DNA of 64,000 bases from positions 10,167,501-10,231,500 of the forward strand of contig NC_092566.1 of NCBI RefSeq assembly GCF_037975245.1. Reading direction: 5' to 3'. Both the position numbers and the translations under genes were made by a program. The notes under the pieces are model-generated. The model searched no databases, was not told the DNA's origin, and saw only the letters and a list, made by a program, of their open reading frames with translations. The stretch is from Apostichopus japonicus (lineage: Eukaryota > Echinodermata > Holothuroidea > Aspidochirotida > Stichopodidae). This document shows, one piece after another, positions 49,919 to 62,254 of the stretch; the stretch's first letter is position 1; each line of letters starts with the position of its first letter.

Positions 49919-52900
49919 CTAAATCTGGTAGTTTCTAAATTTCCTCAACATGTCGTTTCCTGTGTCTCGTCTCCATCCAAAATCTGTATGAGCAGAAGAA
50001 AAACAAGTACTGCTAATACTGCTAATAGTACTGCTAATGGACGTTAAATATGAATCTAAGAGACTGACTTCGGTTAGCTTGCGGCTTTGAGAAGCCAATG
50101 AGGCTTCTTTGCGAGTTCCTGCTTGCAGGAGGATCTAAATAACATACATACATACATACAATACAGGTTTTGTGCAAGACGATGACGATTCTAACACGCA
50201 TTTTCATTCATCCACAGTTAATATGTTATGAGTAGCAATTTTCACACATAATTGAATGGGGTTTTACAAGAACAATATCAATAGTCGCTTTTCCACCCCG
50301 CAACAAATGTTTGATGAAAGGACACTTTTTGCATAGCTATCATCCACAGTAGACTAATAAATAGACCACAATAGGTTAATATGAAGGTCTCACGATGGTG
50401 ATGCTACTGGTCATATAATTCGGAGATCAAACTAACAATTTATCATTGTCTTACTAACAGGAGGGCAAAATGTGGACTGCATGTGGCTTATAGCAAAGTT
50501 TCTTCAGCCTGAGAGTTTTTCAAAACCCTATTAAAGAATTCCATGGATCATTATGAAATCACAGCAATGCTCTTCCCAAATCATTAATCAAATAACCATG
50601 CAGTTTCGTCGAATGACAGAGAGTAGAGGCATGAAATATATATACACCTTTGGGATATAGCATGCATAACCGGCCTACCTGTGATTTGATAATCAACATT
50701 ACAGATGGACAATGCCGATATAGAACTATTTTCCCCTTTGTAATAATTTCCATTTTTCATTTTCATGGGGATAGAGAACATCCAAAAGATCGAGGCCCGC
50801 CAATTGAGTGCAAACTTTCACTGTGGCCCACTACATTAATTTTCATGCCCACCTCTTGTCTAACTACTTTAAATGGCAGTATCGACTTGCATGACAGATA
50901 CCATGTCCTCAAAGAGATCTTTTTTGCATCATTTCAACTCCTAATTACCATACAGTACACCGACGTCCTGAGACAGTGAAATTTAGCCCCCTTACCCGCA
51001 TGTGAATTGGTTTAATAGCCGTTTTTTTCTTCTTAATTCTGCTGAAAGATTTAGCGACACATTATGATCACAGGTGGGATCAACTACAGGCACAATAGTT
51101 ATCCTTTATTTATAGCATGTTTTCATAGCTACTACAGAGGGATGGAAATGTGGGTACTGCACCTCCTTACTGTACATTATGATATTTTAAAGACCAACTA
51201 TGGAGACTTTTCGATGAACATAAAATCCCACCATTTTTCATGTATGTAATCCTTAACTCACTCCAATTACATTGCTGTAATTAACTTTACCAATTTCGGA
51301 CGTTAAATATGTGAAAAATGGGAAGAAAAGTCAGCTTTTTATGAAACCTATTTCAGACATTCCTGAAACATTCCGAAGACATCAGGTGACCATGTGACGT
51401 CACTGTTTGTATACCTCACTCACAACAATACTTTTAGTGTGTAAAGTTGTATACTTGAGCTGCCAAAAACATCAACGATATTACTCCTTTTCCCCCGAAA
51501 TGCCACAATTCTGTGTTGTTGGAGGTTGCAGTTATACCTCACCCAACAAAAGCATCAGCTTTTTTAGATTTCCGAGTAAAAGAACCGACGTAAAACGCCG
51601 CAGACTTTGGATCAACTTTGTGAGATCCACGCGGAAAGATTTTTCAGCACCCGGAGTATCTCATGTCCACATGCATGACCCTGCCTCTGTGTATGCTGCA
51701 CATTTCTCATTCTGCGAAAATTATATACTTTCGACAGCTGTGTCGGACATAGCTAATGTAAAATTGACCCTTTCAAGTCTCCTCGTAAACAAGCTCTGGA
51801 CGTCCTTACATGTAACATTATATCACGCAATTGACAGTATATATTTATTGTAAGAGATGACCGTGTATATACCGTGACTAGGCTAGCATTGTTAGTACAT
51901 GTAGTGAGTTACAACTCACAGCATGTGTAAATAGTCATGTTAGAATTTCATCGCATTTATCTATTTCATTTGTTGTATTCCAGTATCGTGAGTTCGTGAT
52001 ACATTGTGTATATTGTCCGTTATGTTTATTCCGGCATCTGCATGGTCCAAGGAGTTGAATAAAAACGGTTCTATGTAGCGATCGGACGTTTTATTTCATT
52101 AGTGACTGTCTTGTGATTGTGGGATGTTACTGGTCAAGGCCTGTTTAAACTAGACCTAACTCTATGGAATTACACAGAGTCACGGTAGTATTTCGCCCAG
52201 GATTGAACGAGAAACGTGGATTTGTATATTCACTGCTAAATTTGGTTTATTGAAAGGATACTTTTTCTGTGTTTGTACTTATTATTACGAGTATATTAAA
52301 ACGAGTAAACTATGTTCAGCTGAAGCTTAGTCATGTATATGCTACCCTGGTCGATTCGGGTCAGCGTCTTCTCGTAGTCACGGTTGTTCGATTATGTTTA
52401 GTGTCTTTTTGGTAATTCGTTGACAGCAACGTAAGCCATTTTCCCGTCACATATCACGCATGAGGCATCTTTTAGGTCTATTCTTCTGTTCAGTTTACGG
52501 TATCTTGCGATCAAATTGTATTACCGAATCGCCAAGCTGCTTGCATGTTCTACAGTATATTGTACCGTACGGACCTATTGACGCTCGCACTATGTAAAAG
52601 ATGCTTCCATTTGGGTGGAAATTTTGCTAATAAAATAACCAATTTAACTAAATTTTCTTCTTAAAATTGTCTTAAAACTATTTGTTTACCTTCATGTGTT
52701 CTTGTTTTAAGCTAACAGCATTTCAAATGCTCGAAATTGGAAGTCAAATACAGTACAATTGTTCGCTATCTGTGTATAAACAGTGCCTATATCAGCGTTT
52801 GATTTTCGCGGTATACAAACAATGACGTCACACGGTGACCAGAGGCTCCTTTGGGTCAATCTCTGTTTTCAGACATTCCAGAGGTTCATGTCACGTGACT

Positions 52901-55900
52901 ACCCAAAATGTCCATTTTCGTGGTCCTTTTTGATGGGTTATAGTAGGTTTTCGAAGACTACTTTTTACACATGTTGATTATGGGTATGTTAACTCCCAAA
53001 TTAATGGAAAATCCCCCCAAAAAATTTGTCTCCATAGTTGGTCTTTAAGACCGCAGAAAACATTCAGTCCAGCAGCAATAAAGGCTGCACAATACATTAA
53101 ATCTTGCAAAGAATAATATATAAAGATGAAATCGAATTCACTGCATCTCTTTCTGTTTGTAAATATCTGAAATTTCATACTTTATATTGGGCACAAACAA
53201 CTATGACATTCATCCAAAATTCAATTTATGATATATTGTGTTTACAAGGTTTTCAAATTTGTGCAATCTGCTGACCTCAAATGAAACAATATGGTTCTTC
53301 TACCCAATATGGGACATCCACATAATCATCCAAGATTCCTTCTTTTGAAATATTGTGTTTTTTCAAGATTTCAAACATTGACCTCTGCTGACCTCAAATG
53401 ACCTTTCACCTCTACTAAAACCAATAAAGTTCATCTACTCAATATCTGCATAGTAAGCATGGGATTCATCCAAGTTTCCATTCTTGAGATACTGTATCCT
53501 GCTTAAAACTAAAGTGCAATACATACGCAATGCTGACCCATACACATGCTATTACAACTGCGTAGGTTTAGGAATGAAATAAAAATCGGCGTACTAATTT
53601 ACCTTCAAAGAAAGGTGCTCCCCCCATCTTGGACAGACTTGGTGTGTAGCTCTCTTGTGTGATGAATGAAATATCATGCTTGGGTGGTGAGCAATCTTCT
53701 AATGCTGGCTGAGGTTTCTTCTTAGTAGCCCAATGAAGTGACTGCAAAATACAAAGATATATATTAAATATAAGTTTCATAAATCTTCACATCATCCATA
53801 CATTTCCTACAGTACTGACAATATATTCAATTTTTTATATAGCGCTTTATACCAGCAATAGGTCTCAAAGGGCTATACAGGTGTTATGTTACCCCTGGTC
53901 AATGATAACCTGTCCCAGAGACAATCCCTCCAGGCTGCAGTTATGTACTGCGCCGAATGACAAGTTACCACACAGGTACCCATTTAACCCCAGGGTGGAG
54001 AGAGGCAAGTGAGATAAAGCATCTTGCCCAAGAACACAACGAAATGAACTAGGCAATCCTTGGATCACAAGTCCGAGCCTTAACCAATTGTCCACCAAGC
54101 TCAAAGATGAGTATTGATAAATAGAAAGTAGTTGGTTATGTAATATTTTTCTTTCTTACCATCATACACTGAAATGATGATTCACATACCACCGTAGGTT
54201 AATTGAAGTCTGTAACTTGCGTAAACCAGACCTTAAAGTACATATTATTCCTGTTCGTCGACAATATGCAATAAATGATGACCGTCCCAATAATCAAAAT
54301 TCAGTCAGTAAAGTCATGTACATGGAATAATGAAAATTGCTTGTGTAATATGACTTGATGCCAATGCAATGGATTGGCTCAAAGAACATCTTGTTTTACA
54401 ATATCTTTCCCTACCTGAGACATTTCATTGCCTAGCTAAAGGTCACCATATATGCCAGAAGTAAAGATAATAATAAATAAATAATAAATACAATGCTTGA
54501 TATAGCGCTATTCCAAATATCATAGCACTTAACAACAAAAGAGAACAAAAACACAATTGTCTTTGAAATTGTGGAAGAATCAGAGCCTCAAGGTGAGTAC
54601 TCTTGAAAACTTCTGGTGACCTTTAATCCCGCTGAATGTCATAAAATGATTTTGAATGTCTCAACATCCAGGAAATTTATTCTGAAGAACGTTCACAATG
54701 TTATCCAGCAAAGCTATGAGACAAATAGTTCTTGTGTTCTTACGACTAAAGCTTCACAAGGCTCTGGATATATGTGCACAATGTTCTCCCCACGATACTT
54801 ACCATACGTGCATGTCCATGCGTTGCTAACCAAGTGCTGTATCTGATGGTCAGACCACTCCTTCTCCATTTATCGTAGTCTGCTCTAGATTCCTCGTTCC
54901 CCAATACTTCACGAGCTTTCTGAATCTTGCTGAATCTTTCTGCTGCTTCTGGATCATTTGGTCTCTTGTCTGGATGGCATTCTCTAGCCAATGCTTTGTA
55001 CTCAGTCATGATTTGTTCCATCTGAACAAGGAATTATGGGAATTTTATGGGAATTCAAAAAAGGAGAAGAAAGGAAAGAAAGCAGGCATAATGGCTATGA
55101 TTCCAACAAGCAAGGGTAAAAAGAAGAAAGTACCAAATGGGCTTTATTATTTTCAAAAAGTAGAGCCCTTTACACAGGGACATTTTTAACATGGGGGGGG
55201 GGGGGCTACTGTACTTTGACCAAAATGGGAGCTGATATAGAAAACATCAGCCTGTACATTAAAAGGCCACCAATTATCCACAATCAGGGAAATTTTCACA
55301 GAAGAAGTAACAGAATTTGCCGTGGGATAGACAAAACTGGAGGTACAAAAGCCCACTGACGATTTTTATCAAGAACAAAATAATTTCCATTCAAGAAAAA
55401 TCAAGAATATTACTTAAACACACAAGTGATCATTGTCCTACAGTAATGAGTAGATGGCAGACACAAGAGGTTATGTTCTCAACACCTACAACAATTACTG
55501 TACAAAGTGGTTTGCATAATATCCTAGCAGATGGATAGGGCACTAGTTTAAGTAAAATACAATCGCCCATATATATTTTGAAGTGTTTAAGGGCGCTAAA
55601 TGAGAGAGAATGGTTATTAAAAATTGCCTGGCGCTCGCTTACTTTTACCCTTGCCAACAAATGACCTCAAGGCTGTAAAGCCTTTTGGGAATTTTTCTGC
55701 ATTTACAATAACTCATGGTTGTATAATTAGCACATATTCTAGAACATACTAGTATCTACAATAACATGTTACACCAAGGCTAGGCGACTGACTTAACAAA
55801 AAGTCCATAACTGATTTTGTCCAGATGGCAACTACCAAGAACCACTGCAACACAACCAATATCGAGTTAGGCCTATGCTAAGCCGAACGACTTACCGTCG

Positions 55901-55973
55901 AAGATTCATCACAACCTAAAACCTTGTAAAAGTCATCTTCATCAGTGATTGTAGCATTCCATATCTCATCCAT
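49919..55973 (-). CDS. DNAJC12: J-domain co-chaperone DNAJC12
   Basis: Four minus-strand exons, 55973-55896, 55021-54803, 53741-53603 and 49983-49919, have GT-AG borders and matching phases. They total 501 nt (166 aa, stop TAG). Residues about 12-82 form a J domain: DDFYKVLGCDESS in exon 1, then the HPD motif at 42-44 and KAREVLGNEESRADYDKWRR in exon 2. Exon 3 holds SLHWATKKKPQPALEDCSPP. The last exon ends LRKFRNYQI, nearly identical to the conserved human tail LRKFRNYEI. The GAA G|AT junction joins exons 3 and 4 exactly in phase. Human DNAJC12 (198 aa) is an Hsp70 co-chaperone for phenylalanine, tyrosine and tryptophan hydroxylases; this copy is shorter in the middle linker. Intron 3 (about 3.6 kb) contains a THAP/TTAA transposon and a LINE tail; intron 2 contains a SINE. 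A small extra exon in intron 3 cannot be excluded. Confidence 0.92.
50038..50166 (+). mobile_element. LINE 3' tail with (CATA)n
   Basis: The segment has two small hairpin pairs, GGCTTTGAGAAGCC and TCCTGCTTGCAGGA, and ends with ACATACATACATACATACA at 50142-50160. Such paired stems before an ACATA-type microsatellite are typical of non-LTR retrotransposon 3' ends. It lies in DNAJC12 intron 3. Confidence 0.5.
51500..51853 (+). CDS. THAP-type zinc-finger ORF inside a DNA transposon
   Basis: Starting at the second in-frame ATG (GAAATGC context), the ORF gives 117 aa; the open frame itself begins at 51407. Residues 1-70 look like a THAP DNA-binding domain: MPQFCVVGGC at the N-terminus supplies the first Cys pair (C5, C10), FFRFPSKR follows, the invariant Trp is at 37, and the domain ends with AAHF. 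In the C2CH signature the third zinc ligand should be a Cys three residues before this His (H68). Here it is Tyr65 (TAT, one base from TGT), so zinc binding is probably impaired. Beyond residue 80 nothing is recognisable and no transposase catalytic domain follows. An AATAAA sits about 205 nt after the stop. This is best read as a transposon-encoded, probably decayed domain rather than a host gene; an RNA edit or spliced form restoring the finger cannot be judged. Confidence 0.6.
   Translation: MPQFCVVGGCSYTSPNKSISFFRFPSKRTDVKRRRLWINFVRSTRKDFSAPGVSHVHMHDPASVYAAHFSFCENYILSTAVSDIANVKLTLSSLLVNKLWTSLHVTLYHAIDSIYLL
52058..52063 (+). terminator. Polyadenylation signal AATAAA of the THAP ORF
   Basis: AATAAA lies 205 nt downstream of the THAP ORF stop and inside the same transposon, with TG-rich sequence following, suggesting a small complete transcription unit. 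Confidence 0.4.
53170..53530. repeat. About 125 bp degenerate tandem repeat, about three copies
   Basis: Each copy holds GACATTCATCCAAAATTC / CATAATCATCCAAGATTC / GGGATTCATCCAAGTTTC, then TGATATATTGTG or TGAAATATTGTG, then CTGCTGACCTCAAATGA. It lies next to exon 3 in DNAJC12 intron 3. Confidence 0.7.
53832..54105 (-). mobile_element. tRNA-derived SINE with LINE-like tail
   Basis: On the minus strand the element starts GAGCTTGGTGGACAATTGG (A-box-like head). It continues with a conserved body, CTTGGGCAAGATGCTTTATC then CCCTGGGGTTAAATGGGTAC, of the kind found in many marine-invertebrate SINEs. It ends TAAAGCGCTATATAAAAAAT. The tail matches the local LINE ends, implying mobilisation by that LINE family. 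It lies in DNAJC12 intron 2. Confidence 0.65.
54470..54545 (-). mobile_element. Truncated LINE/SINE tail fragment
   Basis: On the minus strand this reads AAGTGCTATGATATTTGG then AATAGCGCTATATCAAGC, followed by a TTTATTATT tail. It is the same 3' terminus as at 19.1, 42.4 and 53.8 kb, severely 5'-truncated. Confidence 0.5.
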
Positions 55974-56232
55974 GCTGTCATGTACGAGTTCAAAATACTG
56001 CGGCCAAAATGATATCTTACTTTAAAAGACTTGTCTTGATGTATACTTTGGTTGAGTCTATGCTCGGATGTAACACCGCGTCCCGTAACGCCTTTATGAC
56101 AGTGCAGTGTATTCTACATAACTTGATGTTAGAAGTACTACACACATCAATCTTCATGCTCTCCAGATAAACAGATCCGTGTTTTGTTATTGACGGAAGT
56201 GACGCATTATTTTACGGAGGCGCGTCTTCAAA

Positions 56233-56245
56233 GGGTCATGGGTCA
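56233..56245. promoter_or_regulatory. DR1-type nuclear receptor site upstream of DNAJC12
   Basis: GGGTCATGGGTCA is a perfect direct repeat of GGGTCA with a 1 bp spacer, 260 bp upstream of the DNAJC12 ATG. DR1 sites are bound by HNF4 or RXR heterodimers. Nearby GGAAGTGACG resembles an ETS/CREB pair. Confidence 0.4.
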
Positions 56246-56715
56246 TATAGTTAAAACACAGTTGCGAAGCAGTAACCGGAAAAAAAAGTTTGGATGATTG
56301 CCATTTTATGTGCGTTTACCACAGAAAGAGTGTTTGTCACAAATCTGGTATTTGGATTGTGTGCTGGAAGGAGAAATAAACAGTCAGAAACGACTGCTAT
56401 GTTTAATAGGTGGTAACGTAACTGACTCGAAGTTTCTATAGATCTCTAGCTCTCATCCACCCTGAGCAAGTGGACCAATGAAATAATAGTGTGACCAATG
56501 TGATAATAAGAAATGATGAATTCATTAACACCACCACAGCCCTGAGCCGGAGACGGTGATAATAATGTATTTTGGGTAGGTCTAGAATGAACTTGAACGT
56601 GTTACAAATCACTATTGGCTAACAGATTTGAACAAACAGAGAAAAACTTGTCAATTTGCTTATCTACTGCAAAGTGATTGTGTAGCCTAGGTAAATATGC
56701 AAAAGTTAGAAGGCG

Positions 56716-56765
56716 TGATCACTCTTAAATCCTAGCTGGATCTTCGTCAGAGGCTAACTGACAAG
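56716..56765. repeat. Fragment of the GGATCTTCTTCA repeat family
   Basis: AAATCCTAGCTGGATCTTCG then TCAGAGGCTAACTGACAAG matches the arm at 45.5 kb with several substitutions. Confidence 0.5.
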
Positions 56766-59700
56766 AAAACAAAGAATATGGAACAACTTGAGAGACACAG
56801 ATGGGGCAGACAGTTAGCTTGGACCAATGAGCAATGGATATAGAGCCAAGTAGACACAAGGTGGCATACTCCTATTAGCGTCTATTTCAATCCGCCCCAA
56901 GTATTCTCCTTCAGGAAAAGTGTCAATAAGGAGCGGGAGAACAATTTGGTTGCTATGTTATCGATTAGGATCTGATTCTTTGTGGCTAGGATGTTAAAGA
57001 GCATGAATGGTATCATGTGGTGCAAAAATTGGGTCAAGTGAGGCAATTTTAGACCAGTTTAGCCCTCCCAGGAGCAGCGTACGAAAATTGTTTACGACTG
57101 AGTAAAGAGGTTTGTTTGCAAGTGACGAAAACTTCAGGCTCTCGTAGCCAAAAAATCTGCATGGTCATGATACGGAAAATTGATGGTGCCATGAAAGGCC
57201 AACTTGTCAGATATCCAGTGATGGGTAGCGCTTAGCTAGTGAGAACTGCTATCTAGACCTATAGAGGCCATATGTTTTTGTGATTTTGTGTGCAAGTCTA
57301 TGGGGATTTTAATGGGCGTATGCTGCCACAACAAAGACGTAAGATGAAGAAAGCAATAAACATGGTGTACCAACTGGCGCGCACATAAGATATGGAAGAA
57401 TCTTCAGTCGGTGGCAGATGAGGGGGTGGCGACAAGTAACAAGTATCACGTCTCTGAATAAGCCACAATCCATTAAAAACAAAGCGCAGGAGCTAATTTA
57501 CACGAGTTAACCTGCTTATCCAGTACACATTATACGGTATTACAGCTCAATGAACTGCTGAATGACTTGCAAGGATACATACGTCATCTGTGGTCATTTT
57601 AATATGATTTTTCATAAGAAATAATGCATATAATAAGTGAAATTCCGTTCGCCATCCTACGAAAAAAACCGCGGCTGGGATTCGCAACAAGAACTGTAGA
57701 CAAAATTAATTGATTCGAGGTTGTTTTTATTCTGTCAGAACAGGACGCCATCATTTCTCCTAACGAGATATCATTCTGATACAAATTCGTTCCAGTGTCT
57801 AATATAGATTTTTTTCTGCTTCGTTTTAACGAATAGCGACCTCTATTTTATTTGGAAACAGTTCGATATTTTTGTCTCAGTTCTTTCTTGTCGACTGCCC
57901 TCCTTTTAGTAAACATGTGTGTAGAATATTATTACTCAAATTATTAAAAGTGTGGAGATGAAGAATTTCTGAGGATAAAGGGAGGGAGGGAAGGGGAAGG
58001 GCGGTGAGAGGGGATATCAGAGGGGAAAAGATCAGTTTGTATAAACAATATTTTATGTAAGTTGCTATCAGGATGAAATTCATTTCAATCATCGCTGTTC
58101 CATTTGCTTCACTATCTTCTCATCTCTGACCTCTTAGTCGAGGTTCTGGTATTTTTAGTCTTTCTAATTAATAGATGCTTCCCATTCTTAACTAGAGATA
58201 ACCGAATCGCAAAATCCCTTGACGAGTTCAACCTAAGTCATGATGTTGAAATGAAGACGAACTTACCGTAGAGAGTTCAAAGCACCAAAAATATTAGTGA
58301 AACTCTCAAATTACCATGACTATTATATGAAGCTGCATAATTTGAATGGTATTAAAGGCAAAATGGATCGATAGAAACGCTTTTTATTGATGTACAGCAT
58401 ATTAAACTTGATTATTTTCCCCCTTTACTTTTACCAAAAGTCATCCTTTAAACTAAAGCCTCCTACATTAAAAGACATGGGCGGGCGGAAGAGGGTTCGA
58501 TCGAAAAGGGGGGGGGGGGTTGGATGAAACTTAGGATATGTGACTTTGATTTTAAGGGGATAACCATAAGCTTACCTCAAACCTTTCCAAACAAATTCGA
58601 TTCACTGCGCATTCCGTGCGGCAAAAAATTCCTGCATTTGAGTGTTTTTTTGCAAACAAATGGGCACGTTTTAAATACATTCCTACTTTTTTTAATGTCA
58701 TTTTGCAAACAACAAACAAAAGAGGGGGTGAGGGAAATTTAAATAATAAAATTGGAAAATGTCCTATATCAAAGAGGGTATTTCTTATTTTTGAATAGGG
58801 GCAATTTGAAGTTTTTCACAATACGTGAAGGTGGTAGGCATGTATCCCCTGCGTCTCCCCTCCCCACCCCACCCACCCCTTAGACCCACGCCTCAGGGCG
58901 TACTGGGATATGCGATGTGGTCAAAGTCTTCCCCGAATGGATATACAAAAGATTCCTCAACGAAAGGCTTTTACGCCCGACGGGAGATGGGTCCCCCAAA
59001 CCACTCCCCACCCCCCACCCCCCACCCCCGTGCACACGCAACAGTTAGGTAGTGTTCTTGCTTTGTTTTCATCCATTTATTTTTATGATGCCTTTCCAAG
59101 GAACAAAAATATATACATACATTTATTTTACAGTTATTTACAGACATATAGCATATATTTTACCAGTACACAATGATAAAGATTGATAATCTTAGTAGAC
59201 AATTTCAAATATTGTTAATCTTAGTAGATAAACATTCATGAAACGTCATTGATAAAATAACTCGGTGCACTCCGCAAATGCACTTTGTAATTGAATAGTA
59301 CATGTATTGTGTAGAGTTGTATACACTATTCAGTTATGAGTGAATATTGACTTGGAGTGACACAGTTCCAACTATACTCACAGTGCAGCTGTAATGGGAC
59401 ACCTTATTAACTTGTTCAAGATATTTTTTACAGGTCATCAAAGCGGCAAAATGAAAACGGTGTAGCATGAAAAAATATGAAAGCACTAAGATTGTTATTA
59501 ATGGCACCGTAAGCTGCCATTCCTAAAACAATAAAATAGCTTACAAAAGGCTTGGCCTTTCGGCTCTTAAAGTAAGTCGTCCACTTTCTTTCATAAAGTT
59601 CTTTATTGAAACAGTAACCTCTTTGTTGCAATTTGTTGTAACTGTTACAAGTTTGAGAATACCTTTCATTCCCAGCATCCTTCTCTATATTTGCTGTCTA

Positions 59701-62254
59701 TTTTCACACCGAGAGAATTTAATTTCACCGTTCGATTTGAAACAAAAGACAAAATCTTTACGTGACGCCAATTGCGCACTCTGTGTGCGAGAAACAGGTG
59801 ACGAGGCTGTCTGCGTCACGTATGCATATAATATATACGTGAACGTGAAGAATACGAACTGTCAGTATTTGTATTCGCTTCCTAGAATAATTCTTCATCT
59901 ACGATTCTTCTTCTACGATTCCTCTTCTACGATATTAGTACATTTTCAATTGCTTGAAGATAATGAAAAACCTAATTACAATGTTAGTCATCAGCTTGGC
60001 TAGTCCAATACCGCATTTCAAATATAGGTTTATGTAAATCTTGTATAAGTCACTTATAAAAATAAATGTGTCGAGTTTGCCTTTAATTTCCAAATCCTCC
60101 TATTGGATTTGATAATAATGAAGCAAAGTTTTTTCCAGTTGTGCTTAATTTAAACGAGAAGGCTGCGAGATGCGTATTACCACTTGTGTGCTTTAGCTGT
60201 CTCTTTCCCCCTCAAATTTTCATCTTTTTGTAATATTTTTTTTCTTCATCTTCTTTCCTCCTGTTAGGAAATCTGTTAGATTGATGTTAAAGGTGAACAT
60301 GGACCTACATGTAAGGTCACGCGTTTTTTTTTATCCCAAGGGTTTTGGCGATTGCGTTCCAAAGTAAGTTTCATCAAGCTGACTCGAAAGCCCACCCAAA
60401 ACTATTCATTTGTCACGGTTACCACTCTACTGTAATATTCCAGGCAAAAATGTTTGATTGATTATATTTTTTCTCCATTTTTCTTTGCATGCAATGAATG
60501 TTAAGGAAAGTAAAACATATTGATATAACATATTGAGTTGTGGTAACAAAGGAGTTGTGGTAAAAAACCCGGTTAGCCCCTCACCCCTCCCCCACCCCTC
60601 AAGTGATGGTCATACACTCATGATCATACACCACCTAGCATTTTGGCCTTTACAAAAAATCCATTACTGAGATATTCAATCAAAGAATTCAACACTCAGC
60701 GATATTTTGGTATTATTACCATTTTCTCCATAACCCATCCCTTTCCGACCCTCCAACAACCGCACGCACTTTTTTACTGAGGCCCATTCATGGAGACTAT
60801 AACAGTGGTTCTTCTTCCATTTAAGGCACATACAAATCAAGATAACGTCATGTATATTCGACACCCACTACCCCCCCCCCCCCCCATCCGAATGTTGTAC
60901 CACTTACTTGGAGGAGGAACTATTTTAAAAACAACATCTCAATATTGACTTGTCCCTATACCTCGAGATATGGTTGGTTGAATGTAAGCTATTTTGATTG
61001 GTTAAACCGTCCCCCTTTATCCTATAGGACGTTGACCACGGTGGATGATCTGTGATATCATCATGCCAGATGGCCTTCAAAAGCTTTTATCTGCTATTAT
61101 AATTTTTAAAGTTCATATTATTTTCGAAATGTAAAACAGTTGGCGTGTTTGTTTGGGGGCCATGCTGTAGTTAGAAACAAAACATTAAACAAAAGAACTT
61201 CTTTTGAAGATTTCTGAAACGCCTTTTTTCTTCTTCTGTGGATAAATGCGTTCAACAGTTCTACAGAAAACAAATACATTTTTAGCGCAATTGTCATAAT
61301 GACATCATTCAATCTGCTATTGCCAGATGCAATATACAAAATATCACCAAATTTAAAAATAAATAAATAAAAATAATATCTTCGTTCTTGTTTTGACCTA
61401 AAGACGCAGACATTTTCCAGTAATTTTGCTAAAGTCGACTAAAGCCACATGAATGCCCCTTTAAGTCCTCGTCCCTCGAGTTGATCAATCTCATTCTGAA
61501 AACAGTAGGCTGCAAAACCTGGAACAGGGTGGCGAGTGAGATTCGCCGGGTGGGACACGCTTCAAATATGACCCGGGAGGAGCACGGTTGAAGAACAGTG
61601 TTGACTGAGGCTCTCCACTACATGTCTAAACAGATAGTGTACTGGAATTTCTGCGTTACGTTGGCTTTATAGGCATGTACGGTAACGTTTTGGTTCCAGA
61701 AGTAATGTATATATGTTTTATAACAATTATGTATTATTTACCGCGACAGAAATATGCAATCGAATAACAAATATAAGTTTAATTAAACAAAGGCAATGAC
61801 GAAATTTCATAAATTTCTATAAATGAGAAATCCATCTTGAAGCACTGTGAAATCGAGACAAATGAATTTCGATACTTTAAGGAATGCCAGGTTAGCAAGA
61901 AAATATTCACTGCAGTCTGTGAAGAAATTTCACCACATCTGAAAAAGTCAGAATCTAATGATCTCTTGCGATCTACTAAAACAAGTCTAAATACTTTCTT
62001 ATAATGATGTACGTATAACGTGTCGTTTGGCCATAAAAACTTTACGTTTCATTTATCGAAAATTGTCAAAAAGATCTTACAAATTACTAAACTCTCGTGT
62101 CTCCATTATGTTGTCCATGTTGTATGAAAGATATGTCCCGGTGACAGACAATGTTACACATATGATATGGACAAGAAACATATTTTGCACTGTTTGTTGA
62201 AAATCCCATCTTAAAATCTATAAATGGTTGATAGCGTGAATGTAAACTGAATCT

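Larger units (their letters stand above)
51187..53048. mobile_element. TTAA-flanked DNA transposon with a THAP ORF (Kolobok-like)
   Basis: The element is bounded by TTAA at 51187-51190 and 53045-53048. Immediately inside are perfect 17 bp inverted ends, AGACCAACTATGGAGAC at the left and its complement at the right. A second inverted match lies about 200-240 bp inside each end (GTGACGTCAnTGTTTGTATACC at about 51394-51414, and its complement near 52810-52835). The interior carries a THAP-domain ORF and a polyadenylation signal but only about 1.85 kb in all, with no transposase core that I can see. TTAA targets plus a THAP domain are the hallmark of the Kolobok superfamily; piggyBac also uses TTAA but lacks THAP, and P elements have THAP but 8 bp duplications. 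Likely a non-autonomous, internally deleted copy. It lies in DNAJC12 intron 3. Confidence 0.75.

Noticed and set aside
51187-53048. piggyBac or P-element assignment
   Set aside because: piggyBac fits TTAA but not THAP; P elements fit THAP but make 8 bp duplications, which I do not see.
53889-54104. 71-codon minus-strand ORF
   Set aside because: It is the body of a SINE, not a gene.
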